The translations under genes were made by a program, and so were the position numbers. From Schistocephalus solidus (taxonomy: Eukaryota > Platyhelminthes > Cestoda > Diphyllobothriidea > Diphyllobothriidae): a stretch of DNA of 64,000 nt. This document shows positions 23,350 through 35,235 of the stretch, one piece after another; the stretch's first letter is position 1; every line of letters begins with the position of its first letter. Under the pieces are notes generated by a model that saw nothing but the letters and a program-made list of their open reading frames with translations, was not told the DNA's origin and made no database searches. The stretch spans positions 40,243-104,242 of the forward strand of contig WEDG01000776.1 in assembly GCA_017591395.1 (NCBI GenBank), read 5' to 3'.

Positions 23350-24705
23350 GCCCTCTTCCAGGCCAGTCAGTTCCAGGGGAGTTTCTCCCAGTTTACGGGT
23401 TTGAGCTGTAGTTGCTTTAAGTAAATCTTCAGAGTGTCCTAGTAACGTCACAATTATCAACGAGAACGCGAGGTGACATCTCCATAGAAGAATAGTTTGG
23501 GCAGTCGCTCGTCATCCATTTTTTACGAGGTGGCCGCTCCAGCGCAATTGCTATTGTCTCCGCAGGGCGTAGCTGCTGAGGAGGCTCGTTCGTTCATCTT
23601 CGATTTAAGTGCAGCGGGAGAGGGTGCTGCCCAGGTAGGTGAAGGTGTCCACAGCTTGCAGATTAACGCCGTTGACGGTGATGCAATGTGCACGGTAGGC
23701 AGTGTTGGGCGGCGGTTGGTGCATGACCACCGTTTTTTCCGTGTTGATAGTCAGGCCGAAGTTTTCACAGGCGGTGAAGAACAGGTCCATGCTCATTTGC
23801 ATGTCCCTTCTGTCGTTGCGTTTAGAGCGCAATCATCGGCGAAGAGAAGTTTGAGGATGGCAGCTGTGGATACGTTAGACTGGAAGTGCATACGCTGACG
23901 ATTGAGAAGTTGGCCATCCTTCCTGTAGACGATGAGGATCCCGGATTGTTTGTCCCGGTAGGCATTCAGTTACGTGGCAGGGAAAATGAAACTGAAGAGG
24001 GCAAACGTGAGGAAGCAGCCCTGCATCACTCCATTGGTCACTGCAAATGTCTTCGAAACGGCTTCATCGGCTATGATGCGCGCCATAATGCCATCGTGGA
24101 GCTGACGCACCGTGCGAGTGAATTTTTTGAGAGAGCCACATTTCTGCATGATTTTTCATAGTCCTTCACGATTCACCACGCCAAAGGCTTTCGTCAGATC
24201 CACGAAGGCAGTATAGAGGTGGATCCGCATCTCCTGCAGCTGAAGCTCGACAATGCTCATGTTGATGGTGCCGTGATGACGGCGGAAGCAACACGGACTT
24301 TCCGGAAGGAGTCCTTGTTCCAGATGGTTGTTGAGACGATTTAGAAGAATGCGGGAAAATATTTTTTCGGCGTTGTTGAGCAGCGAGATTCCTTTGGGGT
24401 TGTCACTGATTTGACAGTTCTCTTTTTTTCCCTTAAAGATGGCCAATTGTGGCGTCCTTAATATACTGGGGACCTGTCCTTGACTCCACCTTTCTTTGGA
24501 AGAGCGCTGTGAGGTAATTCATAAGTTGGGGCCGCCGTGCTTGCAAACCTCAATGGGGATCACGTGGTATCCGAGTGCTTGCCAGCTTGAGAGTTTCTGT
24601 ACGGGTCCTTGGAAAGAGGGCGGGAGATCAAGGTCTGCGTTTGTTTCCAATTGAGGTAATCGTTCGATGGTGGCTCGGATGTGCACAGGGCTGCATTAGG
24701 ACACG
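23350..24705 (-). pseudogene. Zinc-finger LINE reverse transcriptase, broken (copy 2)
   Basis: Readable blocks are [36 protein letters not shown] and [18 protein letters not shown] (24156-24446), then the [11 protein letters not shown] region with an intact Asp pair (about 23830-23870), then ACENFGLTINTEKTVVMHQP and TFTYLGSTLS (23605-23832). The order is that of copy 3, with many substitutions. Frameshifts and stops lie between blocks. In the motif that is usually FDTVNRDGL, the Asp is replaced by Gly. Confidence 0.8.
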
Positions 24706-25709
24706 TTGTATTCCTTTACTCGGATAAGCCAGATTTTGGCTTTCTTCAAACAGCCTGAGTGGCAAATAATAACGAGGTACCAACCATTTTACTCTTTATT
24801 TTTCTGTGCGTAGATGGCCATACCGGGGTGGCTGTGATGGTGATTCCGCTCCATCAGCCTTGACACTCAGTTCTCCTCTGTGACTCAGTTAAGTTGAGCT
24901 CAATTCAGTGAACTCAACCCGGGTATCGCATCGACCAGTGCACTAAAAAGCAGAGTTGGCCCTCTCTCGCTTCATCCCGTGGTAATGTAGTCTGGTTTTA
25001 TATTGGCAAATTCGACACATCCGCGCTGATAGTTTGAGAACGCATAAAACATCGGAGGTTTGTGCCAGATGAACCCATGGTATCATTTCATGTTGTTTCA
25101 TTATTCGCCTCCATTAAGCAACATCTACAGATAGACACTGTGAATCAGACTAAATAACACAGGCTCAACCCCCCTCCCTCCCATCAAGGGGGTTACTCAT
25201 AACGCACGCAGCTAAAACACCCGCTAAACATCCTCCAAAGGGCTGAGACAGTGAGCACCCAGACGAGCAGCCCGAAGTAAACAAGCAGTGCATGGCATGT
25301 CACTTTCTGTTCTGTTCCATAAAGTTCATTTAATAGTTTGGCAATGCTGGGTCGAATCAGCTATCAGAAATGTCGGCGTTTCTTTAAACCTGCTCCACGA
25401 GGTCCTTCTTAATTCTCAAGTAGTCAGGATTGTTCAGCTGGGGAGAAGCGGTGGTCTTTTGAGATGGATGAGCCTGTGTTTTATTCTAAACGATTTACTG
25501 CGACTCATCTCACTGCCAGTTGTCTTTAAATAGTCGCACCACTTGATCAGGATACGAGTTAGAAAAGAAGGTGAGATTGATCCTGTGCAAGTATTTTCAT
25601 GATAATCCAGCACGTCGTGTATATATGCCCTGCGAAAAGGCCGAGTTGCAACGTCACGGACGGTCATGGCTACATCTTGTCAATCTCCAAATAAACTACA
25701 AGGTGTAAT
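24706..25709. other. Noncoding DNA
   Basis: No gene or known repeat seen. A plus-strand frame at 25288-25533 has no recognisable motif. Confidence 0.4.
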
Positions 25710-25885
25710 CCTTGCATTCGTTGATGAACGCTCACCGATCGCTAACGGAACTCACTCGTTCCACTCTGCCCTGAGGCTCGCTCTCGAGCACCGCTAGCAG
25801 CCGCACGGTGGCTAATAGTAGAATAGGGACATGAATATTACTGGCAAAGATAAGGGAGATTGGAATAACCATTGCTGGAATGACC
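25710..25885 (-). mobile_element. SINE fragment (3' half)
   Basis: The reverse complement of this stretch matches the body and 3' end of the SINEs at 34188-34705: the CAATCTCCCTTATCTTTGCC block, CTCGAGAGCGAGCCTCAGGG, and the terminal CATCAACGAATGCAAGG. The tRNA-like head is missing. Confidence 0.75.
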
Positions 25886-26743
25886 ATTAGGTGTAATCCA
25901 TAATGTAATTCGTGGTAGGAGCACAATAGCCGGATCCTAGGATAAAAGCACAAACACGCCCACCTGTCTTACGCGAACGGTGGTAATAGGGGTTTTATGG
26001 ATGGGGCAAAAGAATGGTTAACAAAGCTTGGGAAACTGAGACGGTTAGGTAAAAATCGTAAATTTTAAATGAGGTGAAGCCAACCCGCGGAATATGAAAC
26101 AGACAAACACTCATCCAATGAGCAGAAATGAGCTTGAATGGACTGTGCCCATTGGAAGAAAATAAGATCAACCTGAAAAGCAGAATTTGGAGCCAATGGG
26201 AAGAGAAGAACCTGGGAAGTGTCGAAATAGAAACCGGTGAAGGTCATTGCGAATTGAACAACCCAGAAGCACGGGAAATGGATAAAACGAACGGGAAGTG
26301 CGGCTAGAATGTATATGCGTAAATTAAATTCCCATTCATAGCAAACCAATGGAATTTTAGGTGGTAGGGAGTAGAGAAACATAGGAAGACAAAAATGAGA
26401 GGAAGCGGAACGGAAGTACTACCCTAAATAAAGGCTGCCAGTAAAGGGGGGCAGGATAGTTTTTGGAACATAAATAGGAAGAATAGGAAAGGGAATGCAA
26501 ACTTGTGTAATTTACGAATATAAATAAAAGGAAAATGAAAAAAATAAGAACAGATTATGTGTCAGCAGCGGTTCAAAAAGTAAGGTAAAGGTAAAAACAA
26601 AAGCATGATGTAAGGACATGTATTACCTCAAACGCAGAATCCATTACTGTAAATCTTCCATGAATTAAATGTTTTTAACGCCATTTTAGGAATTTAGAGA
26701 GAGGAAGACAAAGAAGGAGAGGACCACAGAAGAAAACGTCATC
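25886..26743. other. Purine-rich noncoding DNA
   Basis: No gene seen. The plus strand is strongly A+G-biased from here to the GAA array. Confidence 0.4.
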
Positions 26744-26868
26744 GGAAGAAGAAGAAGAAGAAGAAGAAGAAGAAGAAGAAGAAGAAGAAGAAGAAGAAGA
26801 AGAAGAAGAAGAAGAAGAAGAAGAAGAAGAAGAAGAAGAAGAAGAAGAAGAAGAAGAAGAAGAAGAAG

Positions 26869-26901
<33 letters not shown>

Positions 26902-26955
26902 AAGAAGAAAAAGAAGAAGAAGAAGAAGAAGAAGAAGAAGAAGAAGAAGAAGAAG
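26744..26955. repeat. (GAA)n microsatellite, ~212 bp
   Basis: A run of GAA/AAG triplets broken once near 26897-26915 by AAGTAAAAGAAGAAAAAG. It accounts for the poly-Ser frame on the minus strand. It lies directly upstream of the transposase fossil at 26956, in a frame that would read as poly-Glu leading into the transposase. Confidence 0.98.
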
Positions 26956-27693
26956 ACGTAATTAAGATAATTGACTCCAGCCGGGTTGTTGAGTACCTGC
27001 AGGAAAAGAGACTGCTTCCTACGCAGCTGTAGTGCCTATGCAAAAAGAATATGACCCAACAGGCCTCAGCAGATCAAGCAGACGTTTCTTATTTGAATGC
27101 AATCGCTGCAAACAGAAGAAGACCCTAATAACCAGAACCATTTACGAAGGAAATAGATTAACACTGGCAAAGATAATGAAAATCGTCTACCGGTACGTAG
27201 AAGAAGTGCGAGCAAAGCGCTGCGCCGCATTAGTAGGAGTACATCGCAACACAGCAATGCAGTGGTATGCAATTTTCCGGAATGTGTAAACCAATGCACT
27301 GGTGAGTGCCGTAGATCAAATAATCGATCAAGGTGTAGAAGTTCAGGTGGATGAGACAATGATAGTAAGGTGCAAGAATAATAAAGGCAGGAAAGGACGA
27401 CGATACTGGGCAGTAGGAATGTACGACACCTCTATAAAGAAGGCCCTCTTCGAACAAGTAAATAACCACAGCTGTCCGGTACTGAAGTGTCATAGTAACG
27501 GACGAGTGGAAAGCCTACTGCCGACTATCCGAGGAGGGTTGCCAACATCACACAGTTAAACTTCGTAAACCCTCAGACGCGTATGCATACCAACGCCATA
27601 GAAGGTTACTGGAGCAGACTTAAACGGAAGCTCTCCGAAACGGGTCCAGCGTTGGGAAGGGTTGTCTGGGTCCACCTGGATGAAGCGCAGTAA
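26956..27693 (+). pseudogene. Merlin-type (IS1016/ISXO2-like) DDE transposase, broken
   Basis: The N-terminal part reads VVEYLQEKRLLPTQL, then after a shift FLFECNRCKQKKTLITRTIY (zinc-ribbon-like region) and GVHRNTAMQWYAIFRN (helix-turn-helix-like), all typical of ISXO2/Merlin transposases. The three catalytic acids are all present: Asp in VQVDET (27350-27352), Asp in IVTDEWKAYCRL (27501-27503) and Glu in HTNAIEGYW (27601-27603). They lie in three different frames, with an in-frame TAA after FRNV near 27287 and a final TAA at 27691-27693. Merlin transposases move DNA by cut-and-paste. I could not identify the terminal inverted repeats. Confidence 0.85.
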
Positions 27694-28807
27694 CATTTGT
27701 GGTATGGACTGAAATGTGACAATTTATATCAGGCCTTGGTTTCATTCGTTAGCCACATAGCAAACACCTTTCCTTTGAGAACAAGCGAAAACGCCTATAA
27801 AACGAAACCCACAAAAGTAAATGAGGGGAAATCGCAGATGGACGATGTGGACGTTGATGACCCATAAGTCGGATGAAGTAGGGACACTGACGGTGAAAGG
27901 CAATGAAGGCAGTGACGAAAGTAACCTTACTCAATACCACAAAAAGAAGGGACCACAACCGAAAGATTATTCCCTCCCCAATCCCTGGTTTATAAAAATA
28001 ATTTACGTAAAGTTTGTGAAGTAAAGTCATAACAACACTGCTTATTTTTACCGCTAGAGAACCCTTGGATATTGCTAGGAAGCATGGCACCGCCTACCGT
28101 AAGTGATGCTATTCTTCGCAAACAGGAGAATGGTGCGGGAAGCGAAGTAAGGAAAAGACAATTGTGGGGGTAGACTGCAAGCAAAAGAAAAATGGAGGCA
28201 AAAGAGCAGGAGAAACCAACGAATCCTGTCAAGAAGCAGAGACGCAACATGGGTAAGTAAAAGCCTTGGAAAGAAAAATTGGAAAACTGAGGCCAAGATG
28301 AAACCTATGCGTAAATCAAGGGAAGCATCAGTGCTCGCAGAAATTTTTATGGAAGACAAAGGAACAAACTAAGGATTTTAATGAGACTAGCAAACAAACT
28401 GGCTAGTGCCCGGACGGCAGAACTCCACATTAGCAAAGAAATGATGTAACTGTAAGCAGAAGGCTAGAAATACGAAATAATGTGGGAAAGTGAGGACGAA
28501 GAAATTAAAAGAGCAAAGCATATGGTTGCAGTGTATGAAAGGTTAGAGAGCACTGGAGTGAATGCTGAGTGGAAGAGGAGAAGAGGCCGCAGGTAGAAGA
28601 CTAAGATAAGTAAGAGATAAGGAAAATCAAATGTTTACGGGAAATAATCATGCACTGCTAGTTACTGACGTAAGGAAGGTCAACAAGCTCAAATTACGGA
28701 CGGTTAGTAGAAGTTAAATTAAACTGAATGTGCTACCGGCGAAAACAAGTAAGGAACTGCAAAGGAGACCAGTATGCACTCCTAGCTGAACTGAAATTTA
28801 ACAGAAG
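27694..28807. other. Purine-rich noncoding DNA, possibly remainder of the Merlin element
   Basis: No independent gene. The start (NTFPLRTSENAYKTKPTK and following) could be the transposon's trailing part. The plus strand is A+G-rich throughout. Confidence 0.35.
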
Positions 28808-30170
28808 CATAACCCTTACTCCAAACCCGAACCCCTTAACTAACTGTTAACAATGCTTAACCAGAAAGCCAACATAAGCCCTATCCCTAAGGGCAAAACT
28901 GACGCGTAACATGAATGCTAAACCAGAAATTCAACCTAACCGCAACCGCAACCTCAATAACAAATCCAACTCTAAACCTAAAACTGAATCTAACCGCAAA
29001 GTATACAGTAGCACAATGCTAAACTCATTTATTAACCCTATACCTAACATAAACCTAAAACTAATCGTAAGCATAACCTCAATCTTAAAGTTAAACATAG
29101 CCAAGAATACACATTTAACCGTAACCATACACTTTAACCCAAAAGTTAACCCTACACTTAATCCTACCCCTAAACCTAACAACATCCTTAATTGTAAACA
29201 TAATCTTAAAACCTAACCCTACCGTTTACACTTACCCTAACAATAAACCTAATTACAACTGTGACCCTAACCCCAACCCTAAATTTAAACATAATCCTCA
29301 GCTTAACAGTAAACCAAACCTTAACCCTAACCGTAAACCCACCCCTAACTCTAACCCTAAAACTAACCATATCCTTAACCCTAACGATGACCCTAACGCC
29401 AGCCATAACCTCACAAGTAAACTCAAACCTAACGCTTATCCTAACCTCATCCCTAACCCTAGTCTTAAACCTAACACTAACCTAAACCCCTACCTTAACC
29501 CTAAACCTATCGCAACCCTAAACCTAACATGAACCCTAACCTTAACCCTAATACTAACGCTAACCCTAACCTTAGCCCTAACATTAAACCTAACATCAAC
29601 CCCAATGCTAACCTTAACCTTAACCATAATCCTAAACTTAAACCTTACGCTAACCTTATCCTTAATCCTAATCCTAACGATAACCCGAACCTTACCCCTA
29701 AACCGAAATCAAAACCTAACATGAAACTTAAACCTAACCCTAACTCTAACCCAAAACATAACTCTAAACCTAAACTTAACCCTAACCATAACGCTAACCC
29801 TAAACTTAAACTTTACCTCAAACCTAACATTAACCCTAACCATAAAATTAACCCTAACACAAATGCTAACCCTAAACTCAACCCTATTGCTAACCCTAAC
29901 TTTAACCCTAACTCTAACCCTAACCCCAACGATAACACGACCACTAACGCTAATTCTAACCTTTAACCTAACATTAATGATAACTCTAATCCTAACGCTA
30001 ACCCTGAACCTAATCTTAACCCTAACCCAAACCTTAACCCTTAACACTAACCCTAACCTAAACCCTAAAGTTAACCTCAACCCGAATGCAAACCCTAACC
30101 GTAAGCTGAAGCCTAAGCGCAGATCCAACCCCAACCATAAACGGTAACCCAAACCCTAACCCTAGCATCG
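28808..30170 (+). repeat. Degenerate telomere-like CCCTAA tract, ~1.36 kb
   Basis: Nearly continuous short units such as CCTAACCCTAACC, AACCTTAACC and AACATAAACC, densest at 29220-30100. The plus strand carries the C-rich (CCCTAA) orientation. Units vary by single-base changes and small indels, so perfect runs are only two or three units long. The long open frames on both strands of this tract are artefacts of the repeat. It looks like an old interstitial telomere-type array rather than a chromosome end, since unique sequence continues on both sides. Confidence 0.9.
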
Positions 30171-33039
30171 GCGGTGACGTAAACCCTGAAAAGAAAAGAA
30201 TCAACATCCCTTACCACATAGGTAAGACCAAAATTGAAGATGAAGCCTAAACTCACAGCAACCATGAAAGTATACCTAACCCGAAGATTGCAATCATGAA
30301 AGCGCAACCGTGAACACAGCCAACGCTAATCGTATTAGTTAAACTAATCCTAGAATCAACCCTAATTCCAAGAAAACGTGAAACCAACACAGACCTGTAA
30401 AACAAAACTAACCCAAATCCTAACCTTGCAAATAAATGTACTGCACAAGCATTCCAAATCCCAGCCACGGAAACAGGTGGAAATGCCGTAGTCGCGTATG
30501 CAAGTTATCCAAGGGGAAAAATAATTGTGGGAAAAAAGGGGGTGAAGATGATTAAGCGAAGGCATCCCACAGACGATGTAAAACGAAACCATCCCAAGGC
30601 GAAAACTTCCTCTAACAAGCGCACCAGACTCACACACAAACATAAAACACTGTTGTAAACCGAAGGAAACCAAGAACACTAGCGTAACTAAAGTAACGCG
30701 TAATCGGACGTAGCAGAAGGCATTCCGAGGACAGATTAAGAATAAATATTACCATGCAATTTCACCGACCCAAGTGACTTAGCTTGTGGAAGGCAGCTGT
30801 TATTAGGTTATGGAGCATAATGTCCGGAGAAGGGAATAGAGAGTAGGAAAGGGGGTGCAACTGGGGGGTAGTTAAGACCATCCTCCAAGCTATCCAATGC
30901 CTAACCACCGAAAGGAAGGCCACCCCAACTAACAGCCCCTCCCAAATCTCATTCAAACAGAGACGCTGTTCCGACCTCTAACACTCCGATGAAACGAGGA
31001 AAACTAGGCGAGCAACACTAATGAAGGGCCTAACATAAGAGAAGGCAGTCAAAGGACAGCTGTAAAGTTAACGTAAACCTTCAACGGCAATTGGCCAAGA
31101 ATTAAGGTCTATGGAAAAGCAGCTGTTATCTGGTTACCGAACATACCGGCGGCAGGAGGGTAAGAAGACGAAAAGGGAGGGTGGAGACATAGGTAGGGGC
31201 ACCCCACCAACCACTGCAGCGGAATCAAGCAAGGTAAGCCTTCAAAGGCTTTCCAAAACCATAATCCCCCCACCCCAACCTAGAACACGGCCTGACACGA
31301 CAAAATGCATGACCAAGCATCGCACCTAACAGAACACCAAAAACTACCAGGGCAGTTCAATTGGGTGCAACCAGCCCAGATAGTAGAAAAGCAAACCAAT
31401 TCCTTCTCGCGATGATGAAGCAACCGAGACCAAAAAGCAAAAACAAACTGTTCTACTGTAAGCATTTGAGTAGCAAAAATAAATACGTTTTAATTGGAAC
31501 CGGCTAATGTGCTTCCACCTAATTCAGGAGCTGGTCGGGTGTCTAACTATCCCAGTTAAGGAGGCACTGATTTCCCCTAAGTCTTGGCGAGCGTGTTGTC
31601 TACGAGCTGCCGCAGACTGATGGACGCTAATAATGGCGGTTGAACCATTGCTAACGAAAACAAGATCAGTCCATACCCCATTTCGCAGAGTGACTTTGCT
31701 CGCTCGATCAATTTGAAACAGCCTTTCTTTTTAGAGTATCCCTCACCAACCACCCAGAAATGTGGACAGTGCTGTTAGCTTAAAAGCTCCGCAGAAACAA
31801 CGAGGACAGGGTTATCTTCAGTAAGAACGGTTCCTCTGAACAGGGACAGCTTAATGGCTTAGAAGTTGGATACGCATTCTGCTGGAACTGTCGATAAACA
31901 GAGACGAGATGCTGGATTTGTAGCGCCTTTCACCTTGGCGCCCACGCCACACAAGAAGTCACATGAGAACACTTCTCGAGCGGCCGAACAACACGCACAC
32001 AGCCGCTGGGATAGCCAAGCCAATTACAGGCTCGCGCAAACTGCTATTGGTCGGCCAAATCAGTCACACTCTCGTGTGACATTTTTTCCAACTCACGCCC
32101 ACGCGACGCTAGCGGACAGACGCGCACGCAGGTCCTGAGCTTGCTGCGCGTCAGCGCCTCTGACCACCACTGAGTTATTATACAGAATACACAACTACTA
32201 GGTTTTCCCCTTCTCTTCCTACAAGGAACATGGCGTGATGCTTAGAGGGTTCTGAGTACAACCACTGCTTCGACCCCTACAGATTCACCATTTCAACTAT
32301 CGACTGCCTCGTCAGAGGTTCGTCAGTTCTCACGCTTGAAATAAATGATTGAGTCATCGTAATGAGGTTTCAAATCCTCGGAGGGGAACTTTCCCCATGC
32401 TCCAATGCTCACAAGCCACAAAGACTTGCAGGGCAAGTGCTACGGGGACCTGCAATCTTCCCTCTGCCTGTTCCGAAGGCAGAAAGAAGTAATTTTATTC
32501 GGAGCCTTCAGCGGAGGAGTAGAAATGAACTAGCCACCTGCAAAGGTATTCTTAGTAGTCAGGGCATGATAAACTGGGACATTAGAGGCGTCAGCACTCG
32601 CCACTTTCTGACCACTGGAATATTCAAAAAACATAAGCAAATGAGACCCTAAGAAGACACTCTGAAGGCGGGCAACCTCACCAGTGGATCGTACACAGAA
32701 TTCATTGCCTTTAGTGGCCAACGTGGCAGCCATCATGAGAACATCCGGACCGACATGGACAGATAACTACACAGACTAACAGAGGGGTTCAGATATAAAA
32801 TGAACTACATAATGATGGCCCTTCCCCTTCCTGACTGACTGCGTTGCGGGCTCAACAGTTTATGAACATGAACCACCTCCTCTTCGTAGATCACTCTACT
32901 TGGAAATCACGTGCTGCCTCTAACAGGAACTCCGTCTACACGGCACGGCGCATTTCCGCATTATACACAATCGTTTATCCTTTTAAGCTATCCAAATACG
33001 CTAAACGTTATGGCTAGGAAGACTGTCATCTGATGGGCT
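30171..33039. other. Noncoding DNA
   Basis: No gene recognised. The first 1.3 kb is A-rich on the plus strand. Around 31866-32138 an open frame in less AT-rich DNA has no known motif. Confidence 0.4.
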
Positions 33040-33385
33040 AACTCGGTCATCCCCGGAACGGAGAGTCAGGCTGCACCGGGTGCCTCTTCACATGGCCTCT
33101 ATAGAATTTCCGCTCACTTGGGATTCGACCCGCCCCTTTCTTGTTTCTGTGAAAACTGGGTCCATCGTGCACAAACCAGGTGTATTTGGTACGCGCAGCT
33201 GAACCGTTTAGCTTTGGTAGTCGCTACGCCCGATCGCGCCTCCGATCCCCTTGATTCTTACTTGATATCGGCTCAGGAGGAGAAGAGTGTGGTAGCTGCT
33301 GCAAAAGGCTACTATCAGCATAAAATAATTCAAAGTCACTCATCAGATTGCAAGGCACTCTTTGGACATTCACGAAGAACGGATT
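33040..33385 (+). mobile_element. Solo 3' end of the zinc-finger RTE-like LINE
   Basis: The plus strand here matches the reverse complement of 35240-35600: the blocks TAACTCGG, GAGAGTCAGGCTGC and TGGCCTCTATAGAATTTCCG, then GGAGGAGAAGAGTGTGGTAG followed by GCTACTATCA. It is therefore a heavily 5'-truncated, decayed insertion of the same family on the opposite strand to the other three copies. Confidence 0.7.
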
Positions 33386-34187
33386 GATCTATAATGGTTG
33401 CTAACGTGAATAAGGCGAATATTGCACCTGTCATAATCCTTGATGTTTAGGTGGGTGGGTGGGCTCCTAAAAATGACCATGGTACATTTTTACGCATTTT
33501 TACTATATTTATGTCAAAATATCAAGACCAATTTTTTTTCTGGCAATTTTGGGAAGCCCAGGTTCACTTTTTAGTATAGTGTTCGTCAGCAGCTTATTTT
33601 GAGCCTAGATGAACACCTGAGTGTTCGCGGTTAGTTTGTTTTCAGCATACGTGGAAAGTGTCCGCAAACGGTGAATCAGTTTCTAAAGGAATGAAAATTT
33701 ATTGGCTATATTTAACAGTAATCATACGTTTACACCTCCGTGGTTGAAGGTCGTATGTGATCACTCATGTATTTTACTTTTGAAGGATAGTAGTTCAGGC
33801 TAGGAGTATATATTATCAAAAACGTTGAGAGCGCTACCTTTCTCTCATAGATATACCGCCAAAGCTCTAATCCTTATCCATAATTGAGAAACTTTTATCG
33901 GCAAGTTTTGTCCACATACACATGGAAGGCATTGACAGTCATTGTCTAAATAGTTGATATTTTAGGGTGTCCATGGATACATTTATAAAGCCTTGTGCTA
34001 GTATTTATGTAACTGAAAGTAAGGCTACCAGCCTGGTCTATCAAAACAGTACCGCTGAATATATAGCTTTCGTGGAACATAAAAAACCCAATGTACAGCT
34101 CTGAGGAAATTAGAAGTACTCGTTCACAGAAAATTGAGCGCCTAGCACTCCCATCTACGCGCGTTGATTGAAACACAGCCTTTGTGA
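33386..34187. other. AT-rich noncoding DNA
   Basis: No gene or repeat recognised. A short GGTGGGTGG run at about 33450 is the only notable word. Confidence 0.4.
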
Positions 34188-34393
34188 TGATGGGTATGAC
34201 TGGTTGATGACGGTAAAAAAGCCAGAAATGGCCATTCCGATCTCCCTTGTCTTTGTCTGCAATATTCATCTGCCTATTCTACTACTGGCCACTCTGCGGC
34301 TGCTGGCGGGGCTCGAGAGTGAGCCTCAAGGCAGAGCGGAACGATTGAGTTCCGTTAGCGATCGGTGAGCGTTCATCAACGAATGCAAGTCAA
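34188..34393 (+). mobile_element. SINE copy lacking the tRNA-like head
   Basis: Starts at GGGTATGACTGGTTGATGAC and continues through ATCTCCCTTGTCTTTGTCTG, CTACTACTGGCCACTCTGCG and CTCGAGAGTGAGCCTCAAGG to the 3' end CATCAACGAATGCAAG. The next copy starts about 20 bases further on, so the two form a head-to-tail pair. Confidence 0.85.
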
Positions 34394-34413
34394 TGTTCCT
34401 GATCCAAACCGGC

Positions 34414-34705
34414 AAGACAACTAGTCCGTGGCTCAATGGTTAGAGCATTGGACTTCTGATCAACGAGTTGCGGGTTCGATCCTCGGGTGATTCACCACCT
34501 GGGGTTGGGTATGACTGGCTGACGATGAATCATAAGCCAAACTGGCCATTGCGGTCTCCCTTGTCTCTGCCGGCAATATTCGTCTGCCTTTTCTACTACT
34601 AGCCGCTGTGCGGCTGTTGGCGGGGCTCGAGAATTAGCCTCAAAGCAGAGTGGAACGAGTGAGTTACGTAAGCGAACGGTGAACGTTCATCCACGAATGC
34701 AACAC
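34414..34705 (+). mobile_element. Full-length tRNA-derived SINE
   Basis: The best copy of the family. It carries a polymerase III A box (TGGCTCAATGG, 34429-34439) and a B box (GGTTCGATCCT, 34473-34483), at tRNA spacing. Then follow ACCACCTGGGGTTGGGTATG, a body with TCTCCCTTGTCTCTGCCGGC, CTACTACTAGCCGCTGTGCG and a CGAATGCAAC end. Total length is about 290 bp. SINEs encode no protein and depend on a LINE for mobility; which LINE here supplied it is not evident from a shared 3' tail. Confidence 0.9.
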
Positions 34706-35235
34706 AACCTTTTGAGCTGTCATCACTCAAATTGTCAGCCAGCATCTGATGCTGTCATCACGAAGCTACTGGAATCCGTCTTCGGGTTTCATTAGATCGG
34801 AAGCAGCTGCGTTAAATCGATGTGAAAACTGCACAAACAATCACAGTTAATAACATAAATTGCGGCACAAGCTTTTCTGCTAACCCGGTAAATAGGTGAA
34901 CGAAGAGAAAATAGAGAAGTGGCACTTGACACCATAATCATTTTAGGACTACGTATCTCACTGCATGCTACTTTACTGTTACCAATGTATAAGAAATATG
35001 ATGATAAGTTGTAAGTGGCAGGGATTAACGGCAGGGCGATGGAATTCGAAAGGGTGAAGTGGGCTAATAGCAGAAAAAAATATCCTCACGACCGTTTGAG
35101 CCTGTCCAGTTGCTTAGAGGTAACACTAGGAGGCCGTTGAGGCAGAATCGAAACAGTTGTTTGGGTAAAGTTAACAATATTTACTCGATCCCCCCATTCC
35201 CCTCGTTATACGTACGCCATTAGCGCTGTCTAGGC
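34706..35235. other. Noncoding DNA
   Basis: Nothing recognised between the SINE pair and the 3' end of the zinc-finger LINE. Confidence 0.4.

Larger units (their letters stand above)
21290..24705 (-). mobile_element. Zinc-finger RTE-like LINE, copy 2 (divergent, 5'-truncated)
   Basis: A minus-strand copy more diverged than the other two. The reverse transcriptase starts mid-domain near 24705 (LPQLETNADLDLPP, matching VNTNNDLDLPPSLPE of copy 3) and runs to about 23350. It is followed by the first zinc finger, a minisatellite (22590-23107), degraded fingers (21976-22500) and a 3' untranslated part with the same AGAAGGAGCCAT modules as the other copies (21322 and 21643). The 3' part is closer to the other copies than the reverse transcriptase is. 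Confidence 0.8.

Noticed and set aside
26675..27043. A poly-serine protein on the minus strand
   Set aside because: It is the reverse reading of the GAA microsatellite.
28911..30152. Long open frames rich in Asn/Pro/Leu/Thr on both strands
   Set aside because: They are produced by the stop-free six-base telomere-like repeat and have no domain.
34429..34500. A tRNA gene
   Set aside because: A and B boxes are present, but the sequence continues as a conserved ~290 bp unit found several times; it is a SINE head.
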